A program made the position numbers and the translations under genes. From Sediminibacterium sp. (GTDB lineage: Bacteria; Bacteroidota; Bacteroidia; Chitinophagales; Chitinophagaceae), in NCBI GenBank assembly GCA_016786865.1, contig JAEUVE010000022.1, positions 124,001 through 188,000 on the forward strand: 64,000 nt of DNA. The letters are read 5' to 3'. Under the pieces are notes generated by a model that worked only from the letters and a program-made list of their open reading frames with translations, was not told the DNA's origin and did no database searches. Shown one piece after another: positions 57,201 through 64,000 of the stretch. Numbering within the stretch: position 1 is the stretch's first letter; each line of letters starts with the position of its first letter.

Positions 57201-57229
57201 AAGCCATTGAAGTTTCAATGGCTTTTTTT
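57201..57229 (+). terminator. Terminator of sdhCAB
   Basis: An 11-bp perfect stem (57201-57211 with 57214-57224) followed by a T-run to 57229. It lies 20 bp after the sdhB stop and 15 bp before the next ATG. Confidence 0.85.
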
Positions 57230-57243
57230 ATTCGTCGGAAATT

Positions 57244-59331
57244 ATGAAGAAAACAACTTATCAATGGCCCCAGATAAATGCCCCTGTTGCTCCGGCTCAA
57301 CCTGTAGTCAGAAAACTGCACGGAGACCCCGTAACAGACAACTATTACTGGATGATCGACTATTTCAGAAAAGGTCCGCAGAGTGAGCAGGTAGTATCCT
57401 ACCTGGAGGCGGAGAATGCCTATACGGATGCCATGCTAAAAGGCACCCGGAATTTTCAGGATGCCCTTTTCAACGAAATGAAGGCCAGAATCAAAGAAAA
57501 AGATGAAACAGTTCCCGTATTCAAAAACGGCTACTACTATTACACAAGAACAGAAGAAGGAAAACAGTACTACAAATACTGCCGGAAAAAAGGTAACCTG
57601 AGTGCACCGGAGGAAATATTGCTCGATGTGGATGCCATGGCCGAAGGAAAAAAGTATTTTAGTTTGTCTGGCTTCACTGTTAGTGAGAACAATGAACTGC
57701 TGGCATATGGTGTAGACGAGTTATCCCGCAGACAATACACCATCGAAATTAAAAACCTCATTACTGGAACTGTTTATGCCGAACGCATCACCGGAACGGC
57801 AGGAGATCCCGTTTGGGCCTCAGACAATGCTACCCTGTTTTATACAGCCAACAACCCGGTATCCCTTTTATCGGAAAAGATAAAAAAACACCGGCTGAAC
57901 ACAGCACCCGCCGATGATGTGGTCGTGTACGAAGAAACCGATAAAAGCAATTACATCGGTGTGGAAAAATCAAAGAATAACCGATACATCTTTATTCTTT
58001 CACAAGCGACCGTATCCTCAGAAACCTTTTATATTCCTGCAGATCAACCCGATGCTGCTTTCAGGTCTTTTCAACCGAGAATGAAAGAAGTCCTGTACGA
58101 GGTGTATGCACTGGAAGACCGCTTTCTGATCATAACAAATCAATATGCACTCAATTTCAGGCTGATGGAAACTCCGCTTGATCAAACAACCGCAGATCAC
58201 TGGAAAGAAATCATCCCACACAGGAGCGAAGTGTTACTGCAGGGACTGGAAGTATTTCAACATTTTATTGTCATCAATGAAAGAAAGCACGGATTGGCCA
58301 GCCTGCGGGTCAGGGAACTGAACTCAGGTAAAGAACATTATATTCATTTTGAAGAAGCAGCCTATACAGCTGCATTTCATGCCAACCCCGAATTCAACAG
58401 CAACACACTGCGCTACAGCTATACTTCACTTACAACGCCCGCATCCATTTATGATTACGACATGTGCACGAGAGAGCAGCAATTAAAGAAACGGCAGGAA
58501 GTGCTTGGCGGATACTCTCCGCAGGATTACACCACCGAACGAATCGATGCTGTTGCAAAGGATGGAACAAAAATTCCGATTTCAATTGTTTATCGCAAAG
58601 GCTTTGAAAAAAATGGCAAAGCCCCCCTCCTGCTCTACTCATACGGAGCTTATGGTATCAGCATGGATGTTGGCTTTAACAGCACCCAGCTGAGTTTACT
58701 GAACAGAGGATTTGCCTTTGCAGTTGCACATATACGCGGCGGCCAGGATCTCGGCAGGCAGTGGTACGAAGACGGAAAGCTGATGAAGAAACTCAATACT
58801 TTTACCGACTTTATCTGCTGTGGCCAACACCTGGTTCAACAGCAATACACATCTAAAGAACACCTGTATGCACAAGGAGGCAGCGCAGGCGGCCTGTTGA
58901 TTGGTTCAGTATTGAATATGGCGCCGGATCTCTGGCACGGGGCCATTGCACAGGTTCCCTTTGTTGATGTAATCAACACGATGCTAGACGAGTCGATCCC
59001 CCTTACGACCAATGAATTTGATGAATGGGGCAATCCCAAAAACAAGGAAGCCTATCAATACATGAAACAGTATTCGCCCTATGAAAATACCACTGCCAAA
59101 GCCTATCCGCACCTATTGGTGACTACCGGTTTACACGATAGCCAGGTGCAGTACTTTGAACCAGCCAAGTGGGTGGCCCGGTTGCGTGCGCTGAAAACCG
59201 ACCGGAATATATTACTTCTGCACACCAATATGCATGTTGGTCATGGCGGCGCATCGGGCAGATTTGATTATTTAAAAGATATTGCAATGAATTATGCCTT
59301 TCTGTTTGCGCTGGAAGGCATTCAGGAATAA
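57244..59331 (+). CDS. Oligopeptidase B-like S9 peptidase
   Basis: Serine peptidase of the prolyl oligopeptidase family. It has 695 residues. An N-terminal seven-bladed propeller (about 80-410) covers the hydrolase domain. The catalytic Ser is in AQGGSAGGLLIGS, the Asp in HDSQVQYFEPAKW and the His in VGHGGASGRFD. The length and the GGSAGG motif fit oligopeptidase B (cuts after basic residues) better than prolyl oligopeptidase. No signal peptide, so cytoplasmic. It starts right after the sdh terminator and is 8 bp before the methyltransferase gene. Confidence 0.93.
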   Translation: MKKTTYQWPQINAPVAPAQPVVRKLHGDPVTDNYYWMIDYFRKGPQSEQVVSYLEAENAYTDAMLKGTRNFQDALFNEMKARIKEKDETVPVFKNGYYYYTRTEEGKQYYKYCRKKGNLSAPEEILLDVDAMAEGKKYFSLSGFTVSENNELLAYGVDELSRRQYTIEIKNLITGTVYAERITGTAGDPVWASDNATLFYTANNPVSLLSEKIKKHRLNTAPADDVVVYEETDKSNYIGVEKSKNNRYIFILSQATVSSETFYIPADQPDAAFRSFQPRMKEVLYEVYALEDRFLIITNQYALNFRLMETPLDQTTADHWKEIIPHRSEVLLQGLEVFQHFIVINERKHGLASLRVRELNSGKEHYIHFEEAAYTAAFHANPEFNSNTLRYSYTSLTTPASIYDYDMCTREQQLKKRQEVLGGYSPQDYTTERIDAVAKDGTKIPISIVYRKGFEKNGKAPLLLYSYGAYGISMDVGFNSTQLSLLNRGFAFAVAHIRGGQDLGRQWYEDGKLMKKLNTFTDFICCGQHLVQQQYTSKEHLYAQGGSAGGLLIGSVLNMAPDLWHGAIAQVPFVDVINTMLDESIPLTTNEFDEWGNPKNKEAYQYMKQYSPYENTTAKAYPHLLVTTGLHDSQVQYFEPAKWVARLRALKTDRNILLLHTNMHVGHGGASGRFDYLKDIAMNYAFLFALEGIQE

Positions 59332-59339
59332 GCTGTGCT

Positions 59340-60065
59340 ATGCCTAACCATTATTTTCAGTTCAAGGAATTTACCGTTTACCAAGATGCCTGTGCCATGA
59401 AAGTGTGTACGGATTCCTGTTTATTCGGAGCATGGGTTGCCAGCCTGCTCCTACAACAGCAGCCTTCGGTGCAGCAGATACTGGATATCGGAACCGGTAC
59501 GGGCTTACTGGCCATGATGCTTGCACAACAGGTTCCCGCTACAATCGATGCAGTAGAAATTGATGAGGCCGCCGCTCATCAGGCATCGGCTAATTTTTCA
59601 GCATCACCCTGGAGCAGCCGGTTGCGCGTAACACAGTGCGCCATTCAGGAATTCACTGCAACTACAGACCGGAAATACGATTTCATCATCATTAATCCGC
59701 CATTTTTCGAAAACGACCTGCAAAGCGGGCAGGAGAATCGCAACCTGGCCCTGCACAGCAAGGCACTGAAGCTAACCGAACTGATTAAAGCCATACAACA
59801 ACTGCTAAAGCCCGGGGGGCATTTTGCCATACTGCTCCCCTTTTTGAGGTGTGTCTATTTTAAAGCAGCAGCCGAAAAAGCAGGATTCTATCCATACAAG
59901 GAACTTCGGGTAAAGCAAACCAATAGCCACGATTTTTTCAGGTCCATGCTGCTGTTTGGCCAGCAGACCACAACGCTTATTCCCAAAGACCTGGCCATTA
60001 AGGATGGCGCCGATTACACCAGCGGTTTTCGGGAATTATTGGCGCCTTATTACTTAATGCTCTAA
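59340..60065 (+). CDS. tRNA1(Val) A37 N6-methyltransferase-like (TrmN6/YfiC)
   Basis: It has 241 residues. SAM-binding motif ILDIGTGTGLLAMMLAQQ and the catalytic N6-amino motif IINPPFFEND (NPPF). The N-terminal FQFKEFTVYQDACAMKVCTDSCLFGAW matches the YfiC group, which methylates A37 of tRNA1(Val). It sits 14 bp before a lipoprotein gene and is close behind the oligopeptidase. Other N6-adenine MTases share the motif, so the exact target is probable, not certain. Confidence 0.9.
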   Translation: MPNHYFQFKEFTVYQDACAMKVCTDSCLFGAWVASLLLQQQPSVQQILDIGTGTGLLAMMLAQQVPATIDAVEIDEAAAHQASANFSASPWSSRLRVTQCAIQEFTATTDRKYDFIIINPPFFENDLQSGQENRNLALHSKALKLTELIKAIQQLLKPGGHFAILLPFLRCVYFKAAAEKAGFYPYKELRVKQTNSHDFFRSMLLFGQQTTTLIPKDLAIKDGADYTSGFRELLAPYYLML

Positions 60066-60079
60066 TTAACTACCTTCGC

Positions 60080-60484
60080 ATGGTGAATTATTTTAAAACA
60101 ATTGTATTGGGGGTAACCCTGCTGTATGCAGGCTGTAAAACGGATGAACAGACTCCGCTCCCCGCAGAAAGTGGCCTGGATGCAGGGCGGGAATTTCTGG
60201 AAGCCTGCAATAAAGGAGATTTCAGCAGGGCTGCATTTTATATGTTGCCTGGCAACAGCAATGAAACTTATCTTAAAAACGCCGAAACCGATTTCCGAAA
60301 AAAAGATAAGGAAGAAAGACAGCAGTTAAGAACAGCCTCCATCAATATCCGATCGGTGAGTGAGCCCACCGACTCAACCGTACTGATGCTGTATAGCAGC
60401 TCTGCAGACACCCTTTCCAGAAAACTTTTTATGATCAGAAGGAATAACCAGTGGATGGTAGATTATCAACAATCATTTCAATAG
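60080..60484 (+). CDS. Small lipoprotein of unknown function
   Basis: It has 134 residues. Lipoprotein signal peptide with the lipobox LLYAGC (Cys at residue 19). The rest is helix then strand: FLEACNKGDFSRAAFYMLPG, then LRTASINIRSVSEPTDSTVLMLYSSSADTLSRKLFMIRRNNQWMVDYQQ. This pattern (helix, then a strand pair ending in W-x-V-D) resembles DUF4878/NTF2-like accessory domains, but this is an impression. Spacing to crcB is 9 bp. Confidence 0.75.
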   Translation: MVNYFKTIVLGVTLLYAGCKTDEQTPLPAESGLDAGREFLEACNKGDFSRAAFYMLPGNSNETYLKNAETDFRKKDKEERQQLRTASINIRSVSEPTDSTVLMLYSSSADTLSRKLFMIRRNNQWMVDYQQSFQ

Positions 60485-60493
60485 AAAGACCCG

Positions 60494-60850
60494 ATGAGGA
60501 ATATATTGCTGGTAGGAATGGGCGGCATGCTGGGTTCGGTTCTGAGATACCTTGCATGGGTCTGGATGAAACCGGTTGGTTTTCCAACAGCTACTTTAAC
60601 AGTGAATATACTGGGCTCTTTACTAATCGGACTAATCATGGGGTGGGCGGCCAAACAACCCCAGGAAGAATACTGGCGGCTTTTATTGGCAACAGGTATT
60701 TGCGGTGGTTTTACCACTTTTTCTGCATTTGCCTGGGAAAACTTACAGATGCTTCAACAACAACGGTACATGCATTTTTGTATCTATGCGGGCGGCACAT
60801 TAATTTTATCACTCATAGCAGTGGCCATTGGCTACTGGCTTAGCAAATAA
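60494..60850 (+). CDS. crcB: Fluoride exporter CrcB/FluC
   Basis: Fluoride channel that lowers cytoplasmic fluoride. It has 118 residues, the standard single-repeat size, with four transmembrane helices. Family motifs are GGMLGSVLRYLAW, TLTVNILGSLLIGLIMGW and the pore-lining GICGGFTTFSAFAWE. It works as a dual-topology dimer. It lies 9 bp after the lipoprotein gene and 15 bp before ppa; no fluoride riboswitch was found ahead of the gene. Pyrophosphatase, encoded next, is itself inhibited by fluoride, so the pairing makes sense. Confidence 0.94.
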   Translation: MRNILLVGMGGMLGSVLRYLAWVWMKPVGFPTATLTVNILGSLLIGLIMGWAAKQPQEEYWRLLLATGICGGFTTFSAFAWENLQMLQQQRYMHFCIYAGGTLILSLIAVAIGYWLSK

Positions 60851-60865
60851 ATCAAGCAATCAAAT

Positions 60866-61414
60866 ATGGAATCACAAACAGTTAAACACCCATGGCATGG
60901 TGTTCATTATGGAGAAAATGCGCCACGTGAAGTTAATGCCATCATCGAAATTCCTGAGGGATCCCGTTGCAAGTATGAAATCGATAAAGAAACCGGCTTA
61001 CTAAAGCTGGACAGGGTGATCTTTTCCTCTTTCCATTATCCTGTTAACTATGGTTTTATTCCCCAGTCTTACGGTGGAGATAAGGACCCGCTGGACATCC
61101 TGGTGATCACTTCCCTGCCTGTACAACCTTTAACCCTGATGGAAGCAAAAGTAATTGGCGTAATGCAGATGATCGATCAGGGAGATCCTGACGACAAAAT
61201 CATTGCAGTGGCAGCCAATGATCCGGGCGTGAATCATTACAACAATATCGAAGAATTGCCCAAGCATTTCTTCGACGAATTGCGTCACTTCTTCGAAGAA
61301 TACAAACGACTTGAAAACAAAACCGTGGTGGTAGAGGATTTTGGCGATAAGGCCAAGGCCCTCCTGATTGTGGAAGAAGCTATTGAGTTTTACAAAGCAA
61401 ATTTTAAAAAATAA
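60866..61414 (+). CDS. ppa: Inorganic pyrophosphatase, family I
   Basis: It hydrolyses PPi to two phosphates, driving biosynthesis. It has 182 residues. The signature acids are in [18 protein letters not shown], with [21 protein letters not shown] earlier and [20 protein letters not shown] later. Typical for hexameric or dimeric soluble enzymes. The following TSUP gene begins 4 bp after its stop, and crcB precedes it by 15 bp. Confidence 0.96.
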   Translation: MESQTVKHPWHGVHYGENAPREVNAIIEIPEGSRCKYEIDKETGLLKLDRVIFSSFHYPVNYGFIPQSYGGDKDPLDILVITSLPVQPLTLMEAKVIGVMQMIDQGDPDDKIIAVAANDPGVNHYNNIEELPKHFFDELRHFFEEYKRLENKTVVVEDFGDKAKALLIVEEAIEFYKANFKK

Positions 61415-61418
61415 GTAT

Positions 61419-61844
61419 ATGGATTTCACCACCATAGTACTACTCGTTATTGTAGGCCTGGTAGCCGGGTTCCTCAGTGGATTGATAGGTATTGGTGGGG
61501 GCGTCATCATAGTTCCGGCGCTGGTATTGTTCCTCGGATTTACACAGAAAGAAGCCCAGGGAACCTCTCTGGGAATACTTTTGCTACCCGTGGGCATACT
61601 GGCTGTAATCCAATATTACAAACAGGGCTATCTGAACGTGAACTATGTATTAATTGTGGCGGCGGCATTCGTTTTGGGCGGATTCCTCGGCAGCAAGCTG
61701 GCATTAGGCCTCAGTGATGCAAAAATGAAGAAGATTTTTGCCATCATCATGATGCTGATCGCCATAAAAATGCTGTTTTTTGACAGGGGGAAACCTGTTC
61801 AGACCGGGGATTCAACAAAAAATCAACAAACTGCCACCCAATAG
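61419..61844 (+). CDS. Short TauE/SafE (TSUP) family protein
   Basis: It has 141 residues from the ATG at 61419, with four transmembrane helices: VLLVIVGLVAGFLSGLIGIGGGVIIVPALVLFLG, SLGILLLPVGILAVIQYY, VLIVAAAFVLGGFLGSKLAL and IFAIIMMLIAIKMLFF. This is one TSUP repeat, half the size of the 256-residue copy at 27 kb, so it must dimerise to form a full unit. The tail is polar (GDSTKNQQTATQ). There is no sign of a frameshift with a second half downstream. It lies 4 bp after ppa. Confidence 0.85.
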   Translation: MDFTTIVLLVIVGLVAGFLSGLIGIGGGVIIVPALVLFLGFTQKEAQGTSLGILLLPVGILAVIQYYKQGYLNVNYVLIVAAAFVLGGFLGSKLALGLSDAKMKKIFAIIMMLIAIKMLFFDRGKPVQTGDSTKNQQTATQ

Positions 61845-61867
61845 ATGGTTGATTGAAATCACCGGCT

Positions 61868-61875
61868 TATATTTG
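61868..61875 (+). promoter_or_regulatory. Putative -7 box of the 50-residue peptide gene
   Basis: TATATTTG, full match to TAnnTTTG. No clear -33. It favours the ATG at 61891. Confidence 0.35.
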
Positions 61876-61890
61876 CAAAAACTAATTTTC

Positions 61891-62043
61891 ATGGAAGCAA
61901 AACAATCTTCAGGTAAATATTGGGCATTATGCTTTTTCTGGTTAGCTGTAATGATCACGATGCTGGTAGTATATCGCGAGTTTTTCTGGCTGGCGTTGCC
62001 CGGTACAGTAACCTATTTTGCGAAGGCCATGGATCTCATGTAG
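61891..62043 (+). CDS. Small membrane peptide (50 residues)
   Basis: It starts at the ATG at 61891: MEAKQSSGKYWALCFFWLAV, then ITMLVVYREFFWLALPGTVTYFAKAMDLM. Two possible short hydrophobic segments, Trp/Phe-rich. A TATATTTG box (61868-61875) ends 15 nt before the ATG, and a strong terminator follows 21 bp after the stop, so it is a complete small transcription unit rather than chance. An upstream frame start at 61780 overlaps the TSUP gene and is less likely. No family recognised. Confidence 0.55.
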   Translation: MEAKQSSGKYWALCFFWLAVMITMLVVYREFFWLALPGTVTYFAKAMDLM

Positions 62044-62064
62044 TCTGCAACCAACTGATATAGA

Positions 62065-62094
62065 AAATCCCTCCGGTCATCCGGGGGGATTTTT
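62065..62094 (+). terminator. Terminator after the 50-residue peptide gene
   Basis: A 12-bp stem with one G-T pair (62065-62076 with 62081-62092), a 4-nt loop TCAT and a T-run. It ends the plus-strand run that begins at the oligopeptidase. Confidence 0.8.
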
Positions 62095-62129
62095 ATTTGG
62101 TATTCAATGGCTAAAAATCAGTAGGCTGC

Positions 62130-62897
62130 TCAGCGGTAAGATTTGATCAACCGGAGCCGGTGGGTGCGTTCTCCCGTATCGGAACGGATGATTCCCATAT
62201 TGTCTATTTTATCAATCCTGACCTTTCCAGAGGAGTGAATAATCGTTGCTGCATCCAGTAAGATACCTACATGGGTAATGCGCCCCTCTTCGTTGTCGAA
62301 AAATGCCAAATCGCCTGTAACTGCTTCCTGCAGGAATCCTACTACTTCACCCAGTTCTGCCTGCTGATAAGCATCGCGCGGAAGCGACTTATTAAAAAAA
62401 CGATATACCTGCTGGGCATAACCGCTGCAGTCTATACCAAATACAGACCGGCCTCCCCAGAGATAGGGTGTATGCAGATAACCCATTGCTATCTGGCGAA
62501 TCTGGCCAGGTTCAAAAATGGCTGCTGCCGGATTCGCTAATACTCCCCGGTAAGCAAAATGGAATGGACCAATTTGGGCGGTACTGTTCTGAAACAATCC
62601 CAGCGAAGCACCCATGGGAATCTGCATGGGCGTTCCATCCAGCTCCATTGGGTTCACAAAATCTGCAGCAAGTTGTATCCCTGCAGCCTCCGCCTGCTCA
62701 TCGGAAACTTCCAGCAGTTGTGAACGTTGACACCAGCCTTCATAACCATCATAGCTACAACGAATTTTTACAAAATCTTTGGTACTGTCCAGTACGGTTG
62801 CCGTTTCACCAAACAAAAGCTGACTCACCATTTCGCTCCTATGCGCTGCTTCTGCTCTTAAAGGCGCAGCTGCAGTATATCCAACAAGATAACCCAT
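62130..62897 (-). CDS. SH3-NlpC/P60 cysteine peptidase (YkfC-like)
   Basis: It has 255 residues. N-terminal SH3b-type domain (about 10-65, VKIRCSYDGYEGWCQ), a middle linker, and an NlpC/P60 domain (about 125-255) with catalytic Cys in FGIDCSGYAQQVYR, His in THVGILLD and the third polar residue near TIIHSSGKV. The layout matches gamma-D-glutamyl-L-diamino acid endopeptidase that recycles cell-wall peptides. No signal peptide is seen, so a cytoplasmic recycling role fits. It is 71 bp from the divergent sigma factor. Confidence 0.9.
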   Translation of the reverse strand: MGYLVGYTAAAPLRAEAAHRSEMVSQLLFGETATVLDSTKDFVKIRCSYDGYEGWCQRSQLLEVSDEQAEAAGIQLAADFVNPMELDGTPMQIPMGASLGLFQNSTAQIGPFHFAYRGVLANPAAAIFEPGQIRQIAMGYLHTPYLWGGRSVFGIDCSGYAQQVYRFFNKSLPRDAYQQAELGEVVGFLQEAVTGDLAFFDNEEGRITHVGILLDAATIIHSSGKVRIDKIDNMGIIRSDTGERTHRLRLIKSYR

Positions 62898-62968
62898 GAA
62901 AAAAATTTAAGGAAAGGTATGGAAATTTATGTGCATTGCATCTTACCACAAATGCATAAATTAGAAGT

Positions 62969-63535
62969 GTGCAGCGAAATGAGTATCAACATATCAGTGA
63001 TCAGGAACTGCTTAACCGCTTTCATGCCGACCACAATAAACAGTGGCTGGGCATTTTGCTGGAACGATACACTTTGCTCTTGTTGGGGGTATGCATGAAG
63101 TACCTCAAAAACGAGGAGGAAGCCAAAGACGCCGTACAGCAAATATTTTTGAAGGCATTGAGTGAGTTCGAAAAGTACCCGGTAACTTATCCCAAAAGCT
63201 GGTTGTACAAAGTAGCCAGCAATCACTGTTTGATGAAACTGAGGAACAACCGGATCAATGTACCCATTTCGGATGCCACACCTATCACCGAAGCAACAGC
63301 AGATATTGATGAGTTTCAGGCCAAGGAAGTTTCACTAAGCTTGTTAGAAGCAAGCCTGAATAAATTAAACAGGGAACAACAAACCTGTATTACTTTATTT
63401 TACCTCCGTAAAAAAAGTTATCAGGAGATCTGTAATCAAACGGGATATACGCTGTTACAGGTAAAAAGCCATATTCAGAATGGTAAAAGAAACCTGAAAA
63501 TGATCATGGAAAAAATGCAAAAACAGCATGACTAA
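62969..63535 (+). CDS. ECF-type RNA polymerase sigma factor
   Basis: It has 188 residues. Region 2 is visible (LLLLGVCMKYLKNEEEAKDAVQQIFLKALSEF) and region 4 (LNREQQTCITLFYLRKKSYQEICNQTGYTLLQVKSHIQNGKRNLK) has the helix-turn-helix. The start is GTG at 62969, the first in-frame start that gives a full N-terminus. The next gene overlaps by 8 bp and encodes a one-helix membrane protein that is likely its regulator. The target genes cannot be named. Confidence 0.9.
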   Translation: MQRNEYQHISDQELLNRFHADHNKQWLGILLERYTLLLLGVCMKYLKNEEEAKDAVQQIFLKALSEFEKYPVTYPKSWLYKVASNHCLMKLRNNRINVPISDATPITEATADIDEFQAKEVSLSLLEASLNKLNREQQTCITLFYLRKKSYQEICNQTGYTLLQVKSHIQNGKRNLKMIMEKMQKQHD

Positions 63536-63884
63536 CCGGAAAAACATATTCAATGATGAAAGCAATCTGAATGAGGAGGAACTGATGAAGTACCTCAGCG
63601 GAAAATCTTCGGATGAAGCGCGTTTTGCTATTGAACAACAAATGGCCGACTCTGCTTTTATCAACGATGGCATAGAGGGGCTGCAGCAATTGGGGAGTCC
63701 GGAAAAAATTCGGGCACTGAAAGATCAGCTCAACAAACAGCTGCAAAAGGAAACCACCAAAAGAACCCACCGCAAAAAAAAGCGTGGAATAGCAGACCAG
63801 CAATGGCTGATTGTAGCCATTTTAGCCATCCTGCTCCTTTGTATCGCCGGCTATCTGATGATTCATTTCAACACCTCAACATAA
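63528..63884 (+). CDS. Putative anti-sigma-factor-like membrane protein
   Basis: It has 118 residues. An acidic N-terminal cytosolic part (ESNLNEEELMKYLSGKSSDEARFAIEQQMADSAFINDGIEGL) resembles the N-terminal zinc-less anti-sigma domain in Bacteroidota; a basic stretch (TKRTHRKKKRG) precedes one transmembrane helix (WLIVAILAILLLCIAGYLMI). Almost nothing lies outside, unlike the long periplasmic tails of FecR-type regulators. Overlap with the sigma gene implies coupling. The role is inferred from position and shape. Confidence 0.75.
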   Translation: MTNRKNIFNDESNLNEEELMKYLSGKSSDEARFAIEQQMADSAFINDGIEGLQQLGSPEKIRALKDQLNKQLQKETTKRTHRKKKRGIADQQWLIVAILAILLLCIAGYLMIHFNTST

Positions 63885-63896
63885 ATGATTGCCTGG

Positions 63897-64000
63897 TTAT
63901 CTGCACAAACGACGAACCAATAGTTCCTGCACCGGATAAGCTTCGGCCAATGTATGGGCCTGTGCCAGTTCAAAATCGGCAAAATCAAATCCGGGGGCTA
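63897..64000 (-). CDS. DUF985-type cupin protein (only the 3' end in window)
   Basis: The last 34 codons are visible, reading APGFDFADFELAQAHTLAEA and on to a stop at 63897-63899. The PGFDFADFELA block is characteristic of the C-terminus of DUF985 cupins (putative sugar epimerases). The rest of the gene lies beyond the window, so length and metal residues cannot be checked. Confidence 0.65.
   Translation of the reverse strand, partial: APGFDFADFELAQAHTLAEAYPVQELLVRRLCR

Noticed and set aside
60400-60500. Fluoride riboswitch before crcB
   Set aside because: The upstream gene ends 9 bp before crcB and no conserved crcB RNA motif core is seen.
61419-61844. Suspicion that the short TSUP gene is a frameshifted half of a longer one
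   Set aside because: The next frame downstream shows no second TSUP repeat, and a polar tail ends the protein cleanly.

Overview
The window is a chromosomal stretch of a Bacteroidota bacterium, most likely in Chitinophagaceae or close by. This is inferred from the gene families (DUF4294, DUF6580-like, DUF1684, exported RidA, SdhC-A-B order, System I-type ccmE-ccmF), from promoters of the form TTTG-N19/20-TAnnTTTG (clearest before the tRNA-Val and the redoxin gene), and from the lack of consistent Shine-Dalgarno sites. There is no prophage, insertion sequence, CRISPR array or rRNA. Genes are densely packed, with many 1-20 bp overlaps, and no gene-free gap exceeds about 260 bp.

Layout. 1-9.6 kb: 3' truncated DPE2-like 4-alpha-glucanotransferase, GMC oxidoreductase, acyl-CoA carboxylase beta subunit, RNase HI, a membrane protein, mannose-6-phosphate isomerase, YraN, an exported MTPEQK-repeat protein and a DMT-family protein. 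9.7-18.2 kb: TlpA-like redoxin, exported M20 amidohydrolase, DUF1684, DUF4395, DUF167, exported RidA, a class C beta-lactamase-like hydrolase, a zinc alcohol dehydrogenase and a 4HB membrane sensor. 18.3-23.0 kb: tRNA-Val(TAC), the N-degron pair clpS-aat, DUF4294, ccmF and a Cys-type ccmE. 23.2-28.7 kb: a seven-gene run (ureohydrolase, membrane protein, radical SAM protein, EamA and TSUP transporters, DUF1697, DUF1801).

28.7-37.5 kb: an NtrC-type response regulator and its histidine kinase, divergent from a MacA-MacB-TolC-like efflux operon with a sigma-54-like promoter and phased repeats between them. 37.6-45 kb: TonB-like protein, FolC, then a reverse operon (fbp, lipoprotein, ABC ATPase, YfiT/DinB, two Nudix hydrolases), then aspartate kinase. 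45-53.4 kb: L,D-transpeptidase, M14 peptidase, ABC-F ATPase, Tat-exported phosphoesterase, TsaD and a MacB-like permease. 53.5-57.2 kb: the sdhCAB operon behind a 40-nt inverted repeat, closed by a terminator. 57.2-64 kb: S9 oligopeptidase, TrmN6-like methyltransferase, lipoprotein, CrcB, pyrophosphatase, short TSUP protein, a 50-residue membrane peptide, an NlpC/P60 peptidase, an ECF sigma factor with a putative anti-sigma partner, and the 3' end of a DUF985 cupin gene.

Most of this is core metabolism and envelope biology. The parts that best deserve a second look are the ureohydrolase/radical-SAM operon, whose radical SAM enzyme carries an extra cysteine cluster of unknown purpose; the apparently sigma-54-controlled efflux module; the Cys-type CcmE; the nested palindrome in front of sdhCAB; and the six-gene fbp-to-Nudix operon.
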